Shown: positions 34,023 to 43,844 of the stretch, piece after piece
Layout: every line of letters begins with the position of its first letter
Numbering within the stretch: position 1 is the first letter of the stretch
NCBI GenBank assembly: GCA_965277745.1
Contig: OZ255837.1
Location: 1,426,001-1,490,000 of the forward strand
DNA from: G965277745 sp965277745
GTDB taxonomy: Bacteria > Pseudomonadota > Gammaproteobacteria > Cardiobacteriales > Cardiobacteriaceae
Direction: 5' to 3'
DNA: 64,000 nucleotides
Notes under the pieces: model-generated
What the model was told of the DNA's origin: nothing
Database searches by the model: none
Seen by the model: only the letters and a program-made list of their open reading frames with translations
Program-made: the position numbers and the translations under genes

Positions 34023-34164
34023 GATCGTTCTTCGCGGAAAAAAGCGGCAGTCTACTTCATCCCGGTTTCGATGGTCAATGTACGGATTGGCCGAATGCTC
34101 GGTCTTGCCACTTTGCCCTGTGCAGGGGGCGGGCGGGCCTTGCCGGTGGTGAAAGACGCGGACA

Positions 34165-35808
34165 TTATTTCCAATTGTCCCGGAGGGAGATGGTCCGATT
34201 CATCACGAATCGCGCCGGGCTGCTGTCGGGATCGATCGCGTAATAGCCGAGGCGTTCGAACTGATAAACGGTACCCGCGGCGGCGAGTATCGCAGGTTCG
34301 GTCTTGGCGTGGAGAAAGACCTGACAGGAATTCGGGTTCAGGGTGGCAAGGAAATTATCCGCGTTAAGCGGATTGGGATCGTTGAACAACAGACCGTACT
34401 GGCGGATTTCCGTGTCGATCGCATGATGCGCCGATACCCAGTGAATCACGCCGTTCGGCTTGTAGCCTTGTGGTTTCGCGCCGAGGGTTTGCGGATCGTG
34501 ACGGCATTTCAGCTCGACCACATTGCCCTGATCGTCCTCGATGACTTCCTCGCAGGTGATCACATAGGCGCCGCGCAGACGCACCGATTGGCCCGGCGCG
34601 AGGCGCTTCCATTTGTACGGCGGGTGTTTGCTGAAGTCCTCGCGCTCAATATAGAGGGTATTGGAAAAGGGGACTTCACGCTCGCCCAGCGCGGGATTTT
34701 GCGAGTGGTTCGGTTGCAGCAAGGTTTTCCGGTAGTCTGCCGGCAAGCTGGTGATGGTTACTTTCAGGGGCCTCAGTACGGCCATTCGGCGTACTGCCGT
34801 CTGGTTGAGAACATCGCGGATCACGTTTTCGAAATAGCTCATTTCAATGGTGCCATCGCCTTTGGAAGCGCCGATACGCTGGCAGAATTTACGCAATCCT
34901 TCGGCGGGAATACCGCGGCGACGCATCCCCGCGATGGTCGGCATCCGTGGATCGTCCCAGCCGTTCACATGTTTTCCTTTCACCAGTTCAATCAAGCGAC
35001 GTTTCGAAAGCACAGTGTATTGCAGGACAAGGCGCGAAAATTCGATCTGCCGCGGATGGCAGGGGGTCTGTAGTTTGTCGAGCACCCAATCGTAGAGGGG
35101 ACGGCGCTCTTCGAATTCCAGGGTACACAAGGAATGGGTAATCCCTTCGAGCATATCCGAGAGGCAGTGGGTATAGTCATAGGTCGGATATACTTTCCAG
35201 TTCTCGCCGGCGTGGAAATGCGCGATATGGCGGATACGGTAAAGGACCGGATCGCGCAGGGTGATATTCGCCGAGGCCATATCGATTTTGGCGCGCAGGA
35301 CGTGTTCACCGTCGGCGAATTCGCCTTTCACCATGCGTGCGAAAAGATCGCGATTTTCGGCGCATCCGCGTTCGCGATAGGGGCTGTTCCTGCCTGGTTC
35401 GGTCAGAGAACCGCGAGTGTCGCGGATCGCTGCGGCGGACTGGGAATCGACATAGGCGTCACCTTGGTCGATCAAGCGATAAGCGTAATCGAGTAATTGA
35501 TGAAAATAATCGGATGCATGGTAAATGCCGGCCCAATCGAAACCCAACCAATGCACATCGCGCACCATCGCTTGGGTGTACTCGTCGTTTTCCTTCTCTG
35601 GATTGGTGTCGTCGAAGCGCAGATTGCAACTGCCGTGAAAGGCTTCGGCGATGCCGAAATTGAGACAAATCGATTGGACGTGGCCAAGATGCAGATAGCC
35701 ATTCGGTTCGGGTGGGAAACGGGTGCGCACCTGGCCGTTGTTTTTATGATTTTTGACGTCTTCCGCAATGATATTACGGATAAAGTTGGCGCCTTGCGGG
35801 TCACTCAT
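34165..35808 (-). CDS. glnS: glutaminyl-tRNA synthetase
   Basis: A 547-residue class I synthetase. The HIGH-type motif lies in PPEPNGYLHLGHVQSICLNF and the KMSKS-type motif reads VLSKRRL. GWDDPRMPTIAGMRRRG and the two-barrel anticodon domain are present. The start at 35808 is the conserved family N-terminus (SDPQGANFIRNII). A longer frame of 68 more codons upstream has no family match and is not used. No good Shine-Dalgarno is visible before it. Confidence 0.97.
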   Translation of the reverse strand: MSDPQGANFIRNIIAEDVKNHKNNGQVRTRFPPEPNGYLHLGHVQSICLNFGIAEAFHGSCNLRFDDTNPEKENDEYTQAMVRDVHWLGFDWAGIYHASDYFHQLLDYAYRLIDQGDAYVDSQSAAAIRDTRGSLTEPGRNSPYRERGCAENRDLFARMVKGEFADGEHVLRAKIDMASANITLRDPVLYRIRHIAHFHAGENWKVYPTYDYTHCLSDMLEGITHSLCTLEFEERRPLYDWVLDKLQTPCHPRQIEFSRLVLQYTVLSKRRLIELVKGKHVNGWDDPRMPTIAGMRRRGIPAEGLRKFCQRIGASKGDGTIEMSYFENVIRDVLNQTAVRRMAVLRPLKVTITSLPADYRKTLLQPNHSQNPALGEREVPFSNTLYIEREDFSKHPPYKWKRLAPGQSVRLRGAYVITCEEVIEDDQGNVVELKCRHDPQTLGAKPQGYKPNGVIHWVSAHHAIDTEIRQYGLLFNDPNPLNADNFLATLNPNSCQVFLHAKTEPAILAAAGTVYQFERLGYYAIDPDSSPARFVMNRTISLRDNWK

Positions 35809-36452
35809 TCGGGGATGCTCTGCGTTCGATTGGAGGGGAGTTGAAGTGGGTAAATGACGATTTTGCAAAATACTATCGTTCAAGTCAATATGAAATAAAA
35901 GAAAGTGATTACGCCATAGCGTCAAGGCACAAGATAAAAAGAAAGGACGCTGCCGCGTTATGCCCATACTTTTCTTGGCGGGGAAACTGCGCTTGCGGTG
36001 AGTTTTCTCCACCGTAGATCACCTGGTGGCGCGCGGAGATAATTAAGGACAATCTCCGTAATTGCTTCTTCTGCTGAACGAGACATCACGACGCGCGAGG
36101 AAATCGCCCGAATTTCGCAGGCCGGCCGGCGCAGGCCTGTTTTGCGTCCCCGCGCAAGAAAAAAATCGACGAGACACGGGCGTTAAGCTGTTTATGCGCA
36201 TGAGGGGCGCGCGAAGGATGCCATCCTCTCGATTTACCCGCTACCGTTTCGCTCTGCCGCAAGCAAAAAGCTCGCGGACTGCCGCTACCTGACAAAGTCG
36301 TCTTTGTGCCTGCAGCGATCGCGCATTTTCCCTGCGCGATGGCAAAGGGCACGGATAGGGAAAGCCTCTCACCTTGAGATCAAGGGCGAAGGCGGCTGTT
36401 TTCAAGATAGGGTTTTACGTTATGATAAGCATTTTTCCATGTGAGAAAATAG
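35809..36452. other. gene-free stretch between divergent glnS and the amino-acid transporter
   Basis: About 640 bases. The part next to glnS (35850-35960) is A/T-rich and probably carries its promoter. The middle is G/C-rich with short inverted repeats (for example GGCCGGCGCAGGCC around 36121). A purine-rich GAGAAAAT precedes the aapQ-like ATG. No gene is supportable. Confidence 0.4.
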
Positions 36453-37631
36453 ATGCAGTGGTGGGGGCGCCCGAAATACCGCAAAATCTTTTTCCAACTT
36501 TCCGCCGCGGGGCTGGTGGTGGCTTTTTTCGCTTTCGTCGTTGTCAACACCTACGTCAATCTCGGCAACATTCACCAGGATATCAGCTTCGCTTTTCTCG
36601 AAGACCCGGCGGGCTTCCGCATCAGCCAGCGTCCGATTCCCTATCGACTCGGTGACAGTTACGGGCGTGTCTTCGTTATCGGGCTACTGAATACTTTACT
36701 GGTTTCGCTTCTCGCGATTATCACTTCCAGCGCTCTGGGGGTTTTTATCGGTATTTTGCGCCTTTCCCGCAATTGGCTGCTCAAACAGATAGCGGGTTGG
36801 TATGTCGATATTTTTCGCAATGTGCCCCTGCTGTTGCAGCTGTTTTTCTGGTATTTCGCGGTTCTTGCCTTCTTGCCTTCCCCGCGCGAAAGTTCTCTCA
36901 AATTGTGCTGTGGTTCCGATCGCGATACCTGTCTTTTCGTTCTCAACAATCGTGGACTGAGTACCTTTTCCGTAAAGTGGGACGCCCTTTCGCAAGGGCT
37001 GGTGTCGATGATGGCGTTGGCTATCATGATCGCTCTCGCCTTGTATCTGGTCAACCGCCATCGCCAGCGTGACACCGGGCGGGTCATTTCCCTTTGGTGG
37101 GTGTACTTATTGTTGATTTTTGTTCTTCCGCTCGGCGTCTATCTCTTGCGCGTGACACCAAAGGCCTATGAATTGCCGCGACTTGCCGGCTTCAATTACC
37201 AAGGCGGCATCACTATCTTGCCCGAACTGATGGCGCTGTGGCTCGCGATGACCTTATACAGCGCGGCCTACATCGCCGAATACGTGCGCGCCGGAATCCA
37301 GTCGGTCGCGCCTGGGCAGCGCGAAGCGGCCGCTTCTCTCGGCTTGTCGGAAACACGCATCATGACGATGGTCATTCTGCCGCAGGCGCTGCGCGTGATC
37401 GTGCCGCCGTTGACCAATCAGTACCTCAATGTGGTGAAAAATTCTTCTTTGGCGACGGCGATCGCTTATCCGGATCTGGTCTCGGTGTTTACCGGCACCT
37501 CGCTCAATCAGACCGGTCGCGCCATTGAAATCATTGCGATGACGATGGCCGTTTACCTGCTGATCAGCTTGATCATTTCCTTCACGATGAACCGCTACAA
37601 TCGCCGCCTACTGGGCAAGGCGCGCCGATGA
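36453..37631 (+). CDS. aapQ: AapQ/BztB-like amino-acid ABC transporter permease
   Basis: A 392-residue permease of the polar amino-acid uptake class, much longer than HisM-type permeases because of a large insertion after the second helix, as in AapQ/BztB. The TM-domain core contains GLLNTLLVSLLAIITSSALG, DIFRNVPLLLQLFFWY and the EAA loop ESVAPGQREAAASLGLSE-like QREAAASLGLSETRIM. It pairs with the AapM-like permease whose start overlaps its stop by four bases. The substrate is a broad L-amino-acid range by family; no binding-protein gene is adjacent. Confidence 0.9.
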   Translation: MQWWGRPKYRKIFFQLSAAGLVVAFFAFVVVNTYVNLGNIHQDISFAFLEDPAGFRISQRPIPYRLGDSYGRVFVIGLLNTLLVSLLAIITSSALGVFIGILRLSRNWLLKQIAGWYVDIFRNVPLLLQLFFWYFAVLAFLPSPRESSLKLCCGSDRDTCLFVLNNRGLSTFSVKWDALSQGLVSMMALAIMIALALYLVNRHRQRDTGRVISLWWVYLLLIFVLPLGVYLLRVTPKAYELPRLAGFNYQGGITILPELMALWLAMTLYSAAYIAEYVRAGIQSVAPGQREAAASLGLSETRIMTMVILPQALRVIVPPLTNQYLNVVKNSSLATAIAYPDLVSVFTGTSLNQTGRAIEIIAMTMAVYLLISLIISFTMNRYNRRLLGKARR

Positions 37632-38734
37632 ACGGGAAACTTGCCGCCGAATACCTGCCCGCGCGTCCGCCCCCGGTCGGCACGAGCGGCTTGCTCGGCT
37701 GGCTGCACAAAGAACTCTTCTCTTCCCTCACCAACACGCTGTTGACCCTTGTCTGTCTCGCTTTTTTCTGGGAGGTTCTGCCTCCGCTCATTCACTGGAT
37801 GATCCTCGACGCCACCTGGCACGGCAGCTCCTCCGCGGACTGTCACCAAGGCGGCGCTTGCTGGATATTCATCAAGGCGCGTTTCTCGCAGTTCATCTAC
37901 GGCTTCTATCCACAGGAGCAGCGCTTTCGCGTTAATCTGGTCTTTCTCTTTATCGTTCCCGCTTTTCTGTTTGCGGTGATAGCGAGCAGGAGAGGCGTAC
38001 GTATGTTTTTTATCCTGGTCGCGATGTTGCTCTTGCCGGCCCTCTGCTGGGGGATACTGCGTGGCGGCGTGTTTGGCCTTACCGAGGTGCCAACAAGCCA
38101 ATGGGGCGGCATGATGCTGACCATCGTCGTCTCTTCCGTCGGCATTCTCTTCTCCTTGCCCTTCGGTATCCTGCTCGCCCTCGGACGTACCTCCGATATG
38201 CCGGTGATCCGCTGGATTGCCGTCTCTTTTATCGAGTTATGGCGCGGGGTGCCGCTGATCACGATTTTATTCATGGCCTCGGTGATGTTACCCCTGTTTC
38301 TGCCGCCTGGCATCACCGTCGACAATCTCGTTCGTGCCCTGATCGGTGTGGCGTTTTTCGCCTCGGCGTACATGGCCGAAGTGATCCGCGGCGGACTTCA
38401 GGGGCTGCCACGCGGACAATACGAAGCAGGCGACAGCATCGGCCTCGGTTACTATCTGAAAATGCGCTTCATCATCCTGCCACAGGCATTGAAGACGATG
38501 ATTCCGGCGATTACCAATACCTACGTGGGGCTTTTCAAGGAAACGACACTGGTCTCGATTATCGGCTTATACGATTTTCTCGGTATCGTCCATTCGGCCA
38601 GTCAGGATCCGGCGTGGCTCGGCAGGGGGCTGGAGGGATACACCTTCTGCGCGCTGGTCTATTTCCTGATCTGCTATGGCATGAGCCGGGCGAGCTACCG
38701 AATGGAAGACAAACTCTCACCGGAAAAACGATAA
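37628..38734 (+). CDS. aapM: AapM/BztC-like amino-acid ABC transporter permease
   Basis: A 368-residue second permease subunit. The N-terminal half has a helix (LTNTLLTLVCLAFFWEVLPP-like) and a soluble cysteine-containing loop (DCHQGGACW). The C-terminal half has the transport core SFIELWRGVPLITILFMAS and the EAA-type GLPRGQYEAGDSIGLGYYLK. It forms the heterodimeric channel with AapQ. It overlaps aapQ (4 bases) and aapP (1 base), so the three make a single operon. Confidence 0.9.
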   Translation: MNGKLAAEYLPARPPPVGTSGLLGWLHKELFSSLTNTLLTLVCLAFFWEVLPPLIHWMILDATWHGSSSADCHQGGACWIFIKARFSQFIYGFYPQEQRFRVNLVFLFIVPAFLFAVIASRRGVRMFFILVAMLLLPALCWGILRGGVFGLTEVPTSQWGGMMLTIVVSSVGILFSLPFGILLALGRTSDMPVIRWIAVSFIELWRGVPLITILFMASVMLPLFLPPGITVDNLVRALIGVAFFASAYMAEVIRGGLQGLPRGQYEAGDSIGLGYYLKMRFIILPQALKTMIPAITNTYVGLFKETTLVSIIGLYDFLGIVHSASQDPAWLGRGLEGYTFCALVYFLICYGMSRASYRMEDKLSPEKR

Positions 38735-39483
38735 TGAACGCGATCATCGAGATTTCTCGCCTGAACAAGTGGTACGGAAAGTTTCAGGTGTTGAAAGAAA
38801 TCGACCTCAGCGTCGAACGTGGCGAACGCCTGGTTATCTGCGGGCCGTCGGGGTCTGGAAAATCGACCCTGATCCGTTGTCTTAACCGTCTCGAAGACTA
38901 TCAGGAAGGCACTATCGCGATAAACGGTGAAGTGCTTGACGGCGGCATTCGGCAAACGCGCAGACTGCGCCGCGAAGTTGGCATGGTGTTTCAGCATTTC
39001 AACCTCTTTCCTCACCTCACCATCCTGGAAAATCTCACTCTCGGCCCGATCTGGGTCAACAAACTGCCGCGCGCCGAAGCACAAGACAAAGCACACAAAT
39101 ACCTCGCCCGGGTCGGCATTTCCGAACAGAAAGACAAATACCCCGGGCAACTTTCCGGTGGACAGCAGCAGCGCGTCGCAATCGCCCGGGCCTTGTGCAT
39201 GGATTGCGAGATTCTTCTTTTCGACGAGCCAACGAGCGCCCTGGATCCGGAGATGATCAAGGAAGTCCTCGAAGTGATGATCGAGCTTGCCGAAGACAAC
39301 GACATCACCATGCTCTGCGTGACCCATGAAATGGGCTTCGCTCGTCAGGTCGCCGACCGGGTACTGTTCATGGACAAGGGGCAAATCATGGAAATCGCCG
39401 CGCCGGAGACATTTTTCGCCCAGCCGAAGCATCCGCGCGCTAAGGAATTTCTCGGTCGGATTCTGTACAAAAATCCACGATAG
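38734..39483 (+). CDS. aapP: AapP-like amino-acid ABC transporter ATPase
   Basis: A 249-residue ABC ATPase of the GlnQ/AapP type. Walker A is GPSGSGKSTLIRCLNRLE, the signature LSGGQQQRVAIARALCM, Walker B ILLFDEPTSALDPEM, and the switch histidine lies in CVTHEMGFAR. The ATG sits in the overlapping stop/start TAATG with aapM. Downstream, TTTGATCCCA occurs twice (39500 and 39522) before the convergent hemW end; its role is unknown. Confidence 0.93.
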   Translation: MNAIIEISRLNKWYGKFQVLKEIDLSVERGERLVICGPSGSGKSTLIRCLNRLEDYQEGTIAINGEVLDGGIRQTRRLRREVGMVFQHFNLFPHLTILENLTLGPIWVNKLPRAEAQDKAHKYLARVGISEQKDKYPGQLSGGQQQRVAIARALCMDCEILLFDEPTSALDPEMIKEVLEVMIELAEDNDITMLCVTHEMGFARQVADRVLFMDKGQIMEIAAPETFFAQPKHPRAKEFLGRILYKNPR

Positions 39484-39639
39484 AAAGAAACAACAGTCTG
39501 TTTGATCCCAAGTTTTAGATTTTTGATCCCATATTTTAATGGATACAATATTTTCCATTGAATGGAAGGAAGCACTATGGGAGAGATTTCACACGGCAGC
39601 ACCAAAACGACAGAGGCAGAGTGCGTCGAACGATGGTCA

Positions 39640-40812
39640 TCAGCCTTTGCGATCATTTTTCTCCGGTTCGTTGAGGAACGCTTCCAGCACGTCGTTTAAC
39701 AGTGCAAATCCGCGTTCGCTGGTGCGGTAGCGCGCCGGATCTTCCTCGACCAGTCCCTTGCGCGAGAGCGCTGTCCACACTGGACGGATATCCGCCGCGC
39801 GGAGCGCCGTGCGTTCTGTCAACAGGTTTTTTGCCACACCGGCTTTCAAGCGCAGCGCGTTGATCATGAATTCAAATGGCTGATCTGTCTTGGCGATCGT
39901 TTTTTCGGCTTCCTGATAGGGGTTCTTTTTTCGCCCCGCGGCCTGCTGATAGACGGCAGGCGAACGGTATTTACGGTTGCGCAAAAGATTTCCCCGCGCG
40001 TCCGTGCGCTTGCCGTGTGCGCCGGCGCCGATGCCGATGTAATCGCCGAACTGCCAGTAGTTGAGGTTGTGCAGCGACGGTTGTCCGCGCGTCCAGGCGG
40101 AGGTTTCGTACTGTTGAAAGCCATTGCCGGCGAGTCGTGCGCAACCGGCAAGATAGATTGCTTCTTGTTCTTCGCGCTCAGGGAGCGACGGCGGATGGGT
40201 GTAGAAGGGCGTGTTCGGTTCCAGTGTCAGTTGATACCAACTGAGATGTTCGGTTCGGTACGCGATAGCCCGCTCCAGATCGGCGAGCGCCGCAGCGATC
40301 GTCTGAGCAGGCAGGGCGAACATCAGATCGATATTGATCCGGGAGAAGCCGGCATCCCGCGCCGCGGTGATTGCGTAATCGGCTTCATTGCCGCCATGGA
40401 TGCGGCCAAGGGAGTGTAATTGGGCGTTCGCGAAGCTTTGAATACCGAGCGACAAGCGGTTGACGCCGGCTTCGCGGTAAGCGCGGAATTTTTCCCGTTC
40501 GCCGCTGCCGGGATTGGCTTCGAGGGTGATTTCGATCGCGGGCGCGAACGCGGCGCGGGCGGCAAGTCCGTTGAGCAGCAAAGCGATGCTCGCGGCGGAA
40601 AACAGACTCGGCGTGCCGCCGCCGATAAAAATGCTTTTTAACGGGCGGCCGTCATAGTCGGCGGTGAAATCGGCGAGCAGATGTTGCACGTAGCGTTTTT
40701 CATTGAGCGGTTTGCGGATTTCGTGGGAATTGAAATCGCAGTACGGGCATTTGCGCACGCACCACGGGATGTGGACGTAAAGCGAGAGGGGAATCAGCGC
40801 GGAATCAGCCAC
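39640..40812 (-). CDS. hemW: radical SAM haem chaperone HemW
   Basis: A 390-residue radical SAM protein. The cluster motif is C-x3-C-x2-C in YVHIPWCVRKCPYCDFNSH with the extra downstream residues (CDF) characteristic of HemW rather than HemN. GGGTPSLF, NRLSLGIQSF and the C-terminal HemN_C-like winged domain follow. HemW binds haem and is thought to deliver it to respiratory enzymes; it is often misnamed coproporphyrinogen oxidase. It is a single gene convergent with aapP. Confidence 0.93.
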   Translation of the reverse strand: MADSALIPLSLYVHIPWCVRKCPYCDFNSHEIRKPLNEKRYVQHLLADFTADYDGRPLKSIFIGGGTPSLFSAASIALLLNGLAARAAFAPAIEITLEANPGSGEREKFRAYREAGVNRLSLGIQSFANAQLHSLGRIHGGNEADYAITAARDAGFSRINIDLMFALPAQTIAAALADLERAIAYRTEHLSWYQLTLEPNTPFYTHPPSLPEREEQEAIYLAGCARLAGNGFQQYETSAWTRGQPSLHNLNYWQFGDYIGIGAGAHGKRTDARGNLLRNRKYRSPAVYQQAAGRKKNPYQEAEKTIAKTDQPFEFMINALRLKAGVAKNLLTERTALRAADIRPVWTALSRKGLVEEDPARYRTSERGFALLNDVLEAFLNEPEKNDRKG

Positions 40813-41401
40813 GAAGATCGCAATCGAGCGAGTGTTGACGCTGTTTTCCGCTTATGCGGCAATGACGTTTTCTGGGGACGCATTCACGTGTTTTTCCCGC
40901 CACAGGCGTTGCCCGCGGCTCGATATTCCGTCGCCGTACGGGCGCGCGGTGGTCAAAATCGCCTGCTTCTCTCATTGAGAACATCCCGACCGGCAGTGCG
41001 TACGCGCTGGTTCTCTTCTGCGATACGGCGTGCGCCAAGCGTCGTACGGATTGAGTCGCGTGACGAGCGCCTGCCTTCGCCGGTTCGCGTTGACGCGTGG
41101 TTTGCTCGACAGGCGCAAGCGCTTGTCAAAGCGTCGTCCATGGGCGTTTTCAGCAAGGGTTCTTTTTTCCTTCGCTGCCTGTCGCGCCTGAGCGATTGCC
41201 AGCGCCGTATATCGCCGGTTCGGCGTTCGACTGGATTTTTCGCCGAGCGCTGTAACCATTTTACCTTCGTGGCGCGGGCGATTTTTTTCCCATGCTATGG
41301 CTTTTCTTATCGTGTCGTTTGTTTTTTCGCGCATCGCTTCGGGTTTTCGCGGGGAATCAGGCACTATAATACCCATTTTTTGAGGACGTCAAGAGTAAGG
41401 C
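40813..41401. other. G/C-rich gene-free stretch ending in a promoter for dacB
   Basis: About 590 bases. A long plus-strand open frame (40681-41646) crosses it, but overlaps hemW antisense and dacB out of frame and has no protein signature. A perfect TATAAT lies at 41365-41370, 31 bases before the dacB ATG, with only a weak -35. Nothing else is recognisable. Confidence 0.45.
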
Positions 41402-42805
41402 ATGCGCTTGATTCTGATAGGGACGTTATTTCTGCGCGTTTCTCTGGCTGCGGCGGAGCAATTGCCGGCGGTAATCGAGAAGATGATCGCCACCCATCAT
41501 GTGGCCAAGGGAGATCTCAGCCTGTTGATCAAGGATGTGTATCGGCAAGCACCGCTCGTCAGCTTCAATGCGCAGGTCTCGCGTTCCCCCGCCTCCCTGA
41601 TGAAGCTGCTGACCAAGGCGGCGGCACTGATTCGCATGGGGCCTGACTATCGTTGGCCGACGCGTTTTTATATCGATCATTTTCCCGATGCCGACGGTGT
41701 CCTTAAAGGCAATCTTTACGTGCAAGGCGGCGGCGATCCGTTTCTCGTCGAAGAACGGCTGGAAAGTATGCTGATCGATCTGCGTGAGAAGGGGATTCGT
41801 CATCTTTCCGGCGATATCGTCCTCGACACCTCGCTTTATCGTCTCTCCGCCGAGGAACGCGATCGCTATACCTTTGACGGTGATCCTTGGTCGCCCTACA
41901 ACGCGGTGCCGAATCCCTTGATGGTGAATTTTCGCACGGTGAAAATCCGCTTGCAGCCGCGGGGAAAAAAGGCGTGCAAGTGACGTTATGGCCGCATCTT
42001 CTCACTTGGAAAATCGACAATCGCTTGCGGGTCTCGACCGTCTCCTGCGGTAAAAACGATTTACCAGCGCCCGTCATCACCCGCGATCGGCAGAACGAGG
42101 TCAAAGTGACCTTGCAAGGCAAGTACAGCGCGGCCTGTGGCCGGCGTGAACTGACAGTGGCGTTCGGTAAGCCGAGCAAACAATTTTCTTTTCCGCGATA
42201 TCTGGTCGCAACTTGGCGGAACTTTTTTCGGCAGGGCGGTTCTCGCCCTCGTACCGCCAAGGGCCAAATTGTTTTATACCGGATTGTCCCTGCCCCTTCA
42301 TGAACAGATTCAGAAGATGAACCGGATGAGTAATAACGTCATGACGCGCCAGTTGATGCTGACGCTCGGCGTCTATCGATATGGCGCGCCGGGGAATCTG
42401 GAGAAGGGGCGTCAGGCCGTCTTCGACACCTTGCGGGCATTCGGCGTGCCGTTACAAGACACGGTGATCGACAACGGTTGCGGATTGTCGCGAATCAGCC
42501 GCTCGTCGGCGCGGGATCTGGGGGTGCTGCTCAGGCGAATGTACAATTCCACGTATGCCGGAGTGTTCATCAACTCGCTTGCGGTCGCCGGTAAATCTGG
42601 GACATTGCAACATCGCTTCCGGCGGATACCGGCTGGCAAAGTCATCGGTAAAACGGGTACCTTGCAAGCGGTGGATGCCTTTGTCGGCTATGTGAGCGCG
42701 CGAAGCGGACGGATGTATTTCGTAGTGATGATCGGCAACGGCAGGACGGCGCGCGCCAGCCGTTCTTTACAAGATGATGTGTTACGCTGGGTGTACGGAC
42801 AATGA
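41402..42805 (+). pseudogene. dacB: PBP4-like D-alanyl-D-alanine carboxypeptidase, two compensating frameshifts
   Basis: Three frames in series give one PBP4-type protein of about 468 codons. The first (to ~41970) has a signal peptide, the SxxK motif in SPASLMKLLT and GNLYVQGGGDPFL. The middle (to ~42208) is in the -1 frame (GVQVTLWPHLLTWKIDN). The third returns to the first frame (LGGTFFGR onwards) with the SNN motif in MSNNVMTRQ and the KTG motif GKTGTLQAV. All catalytic motifs survive. The first shift falls on A AAA AAG, the second on an apparent extra base near 42208. It may be broken, subject to programmed frameshifting at the first site, or a sequencing artefact. The enzyme trims cell-wall peptides in the periplasm. 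Confidence 0.8.
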
Positions 42806-43530
42806 AAAGACGCGATCTGACACGGCTGACTTTCTTGCCGCTGCTTGGCGCTTGCGGCGGAGAAAAAATCTTATCGGGCGATAAAGCGCTTCGCAACTGG
42901 GGCAGTTTGCCGCGCGAGGAAAAAATGACGCGGCGTGGTTTTTCTCTCGGCGCACCGGTTTTCCTGCGCATTTTCAAGGAAGACAGAATCTTGGAACTTT
43001 GGATGAGCAAGGCGGAGGGGCGCTATGCGCTTTACCGGCGTTTCCCGATCTGTTTTTATTCCGGCGAGCTGGGACCGAAAGTGCGCGCGGGAGACAAGCA
43101 GGCGCCGGAAGGTTTTTACAGGGTCGAACTGGCACAGCTCAATCCCCACAGCCGCTATCACCGCTCGTTCAACCTGGGATACCCCAACGCCTACGATCGT
43201 GCCCACGGCTATACCGGCGCGCTTCTCATGGTGCACGGGAAGTGTGTGTCGGTGGGTTGTTACGCGATGGGCGATGAACAGATCGAGATCCTCTATCGAC
43301 TCGTCGAGGCCGCTCTGAAAAACGGTCAACCTTTTGTTCCCGTGCATATTTTTCCGTTTCCTTTGCGCTTTTCCAATCTCGAACGTCACAAACACAGCCA
43401 ATGGTATGACTTTTGGAAAATGCTCAAGCCGGGCTACGATTATTTCGAAAACTACGCGACCCCACCATTCATCCGTGTCGTGTCGGGTCGCTACGAAGTC
43501 GATTATATTCGCAGCATCGCTCGGCAATAA
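42802..43530 (+). CDS. YafK/DpaA-type L,D-transpeptidase-fold murein enzyme, lipoprotein-like
   Basis: A 242-residue exported protein with a lipobox-like LLGAC (Cys18). The YkuD/LD-transpeptidase catalytic stretch is MVHGKCVSVGCYAMGDEQIE, with the expected catalytic His and the second cysteine (SVGCYAMGD), as in YafK/DpaA, which releases Braun lipoprotein from peptidoglycan. The ATG overlaps the stop of the dacB-like gene by four bases, placing two cell-wall enzymes in one unit. Other family members make 3-3 crosslinks; DpaA-like hydrolysis is preferred on the motif. Confidence 0.82.
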   Translation: MKRRDLTRLTFLPLLGACGGEKILSGDKALRNWGSLPREEKMTRRGFSLGAPVFLRIFKEDRILELWMSKAEGRYALYRRFPICFYSGELGPKVRAGDKQAPEGFYRVELAQLNPHSRYHRSFNLGYPNAYDRAHGYTGALLMVHGKCVSVGCYAMGDEQIEILYRLVEAALKNGQPFVPVHIFPFPLRFSNLERHKHSQWYDFWKMLKPGYDYFENYATPPFIRVVSGRYEVDYIRSIARQ

Positions 43531-43844
43531 ACGCCGCTTGAACAGGTCGTTTGTCTCGTGAGCGCTGCGGGCGAAGATAGCCCGTTCGGGTGTCACGCAG
43601 GTCGTGGCGGACGGGGCAACGAAATCGAAAGAGCGCCGCAATCGAGAAAACGCCCGCCGCAGCGGTCGATGAGGAAAGAAAAAGCGGGGGAAGCATGTCA
43701 CGGCTGCGAAAGAACTTGCTTGACAGCGAATAGCGGTTGTCGCCTCTTCCCGTGTTCGAAGGACTTGCAAAGTCGGGGAACTGGCACCACAATTAACGAA
43801 GTTACTTGACCACTCTTTCCCCATTTCCCATGCTACCATCATCC
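43531..43844. other. gene-free stretch
   Basis: About 310 bases, G/C-rich at first, then A/T-richer near 43790 (CAATTAACGAAGTTACTTGACC). TTGACC at 43804 could act as a -35 for the DUF1249 gene, but then little room remains before the ATG. No gene is recognisable. Confidence 0.35.

Noticed and set aside
40681..41646. 321-codon plus-strand frame between hemW and dacB
   Set aside because: It overlaps hemW antisense and the dacB start out of frame, is dominated by Arg/Ser/Phe as expected of a shadow frame, and shows no family motif.
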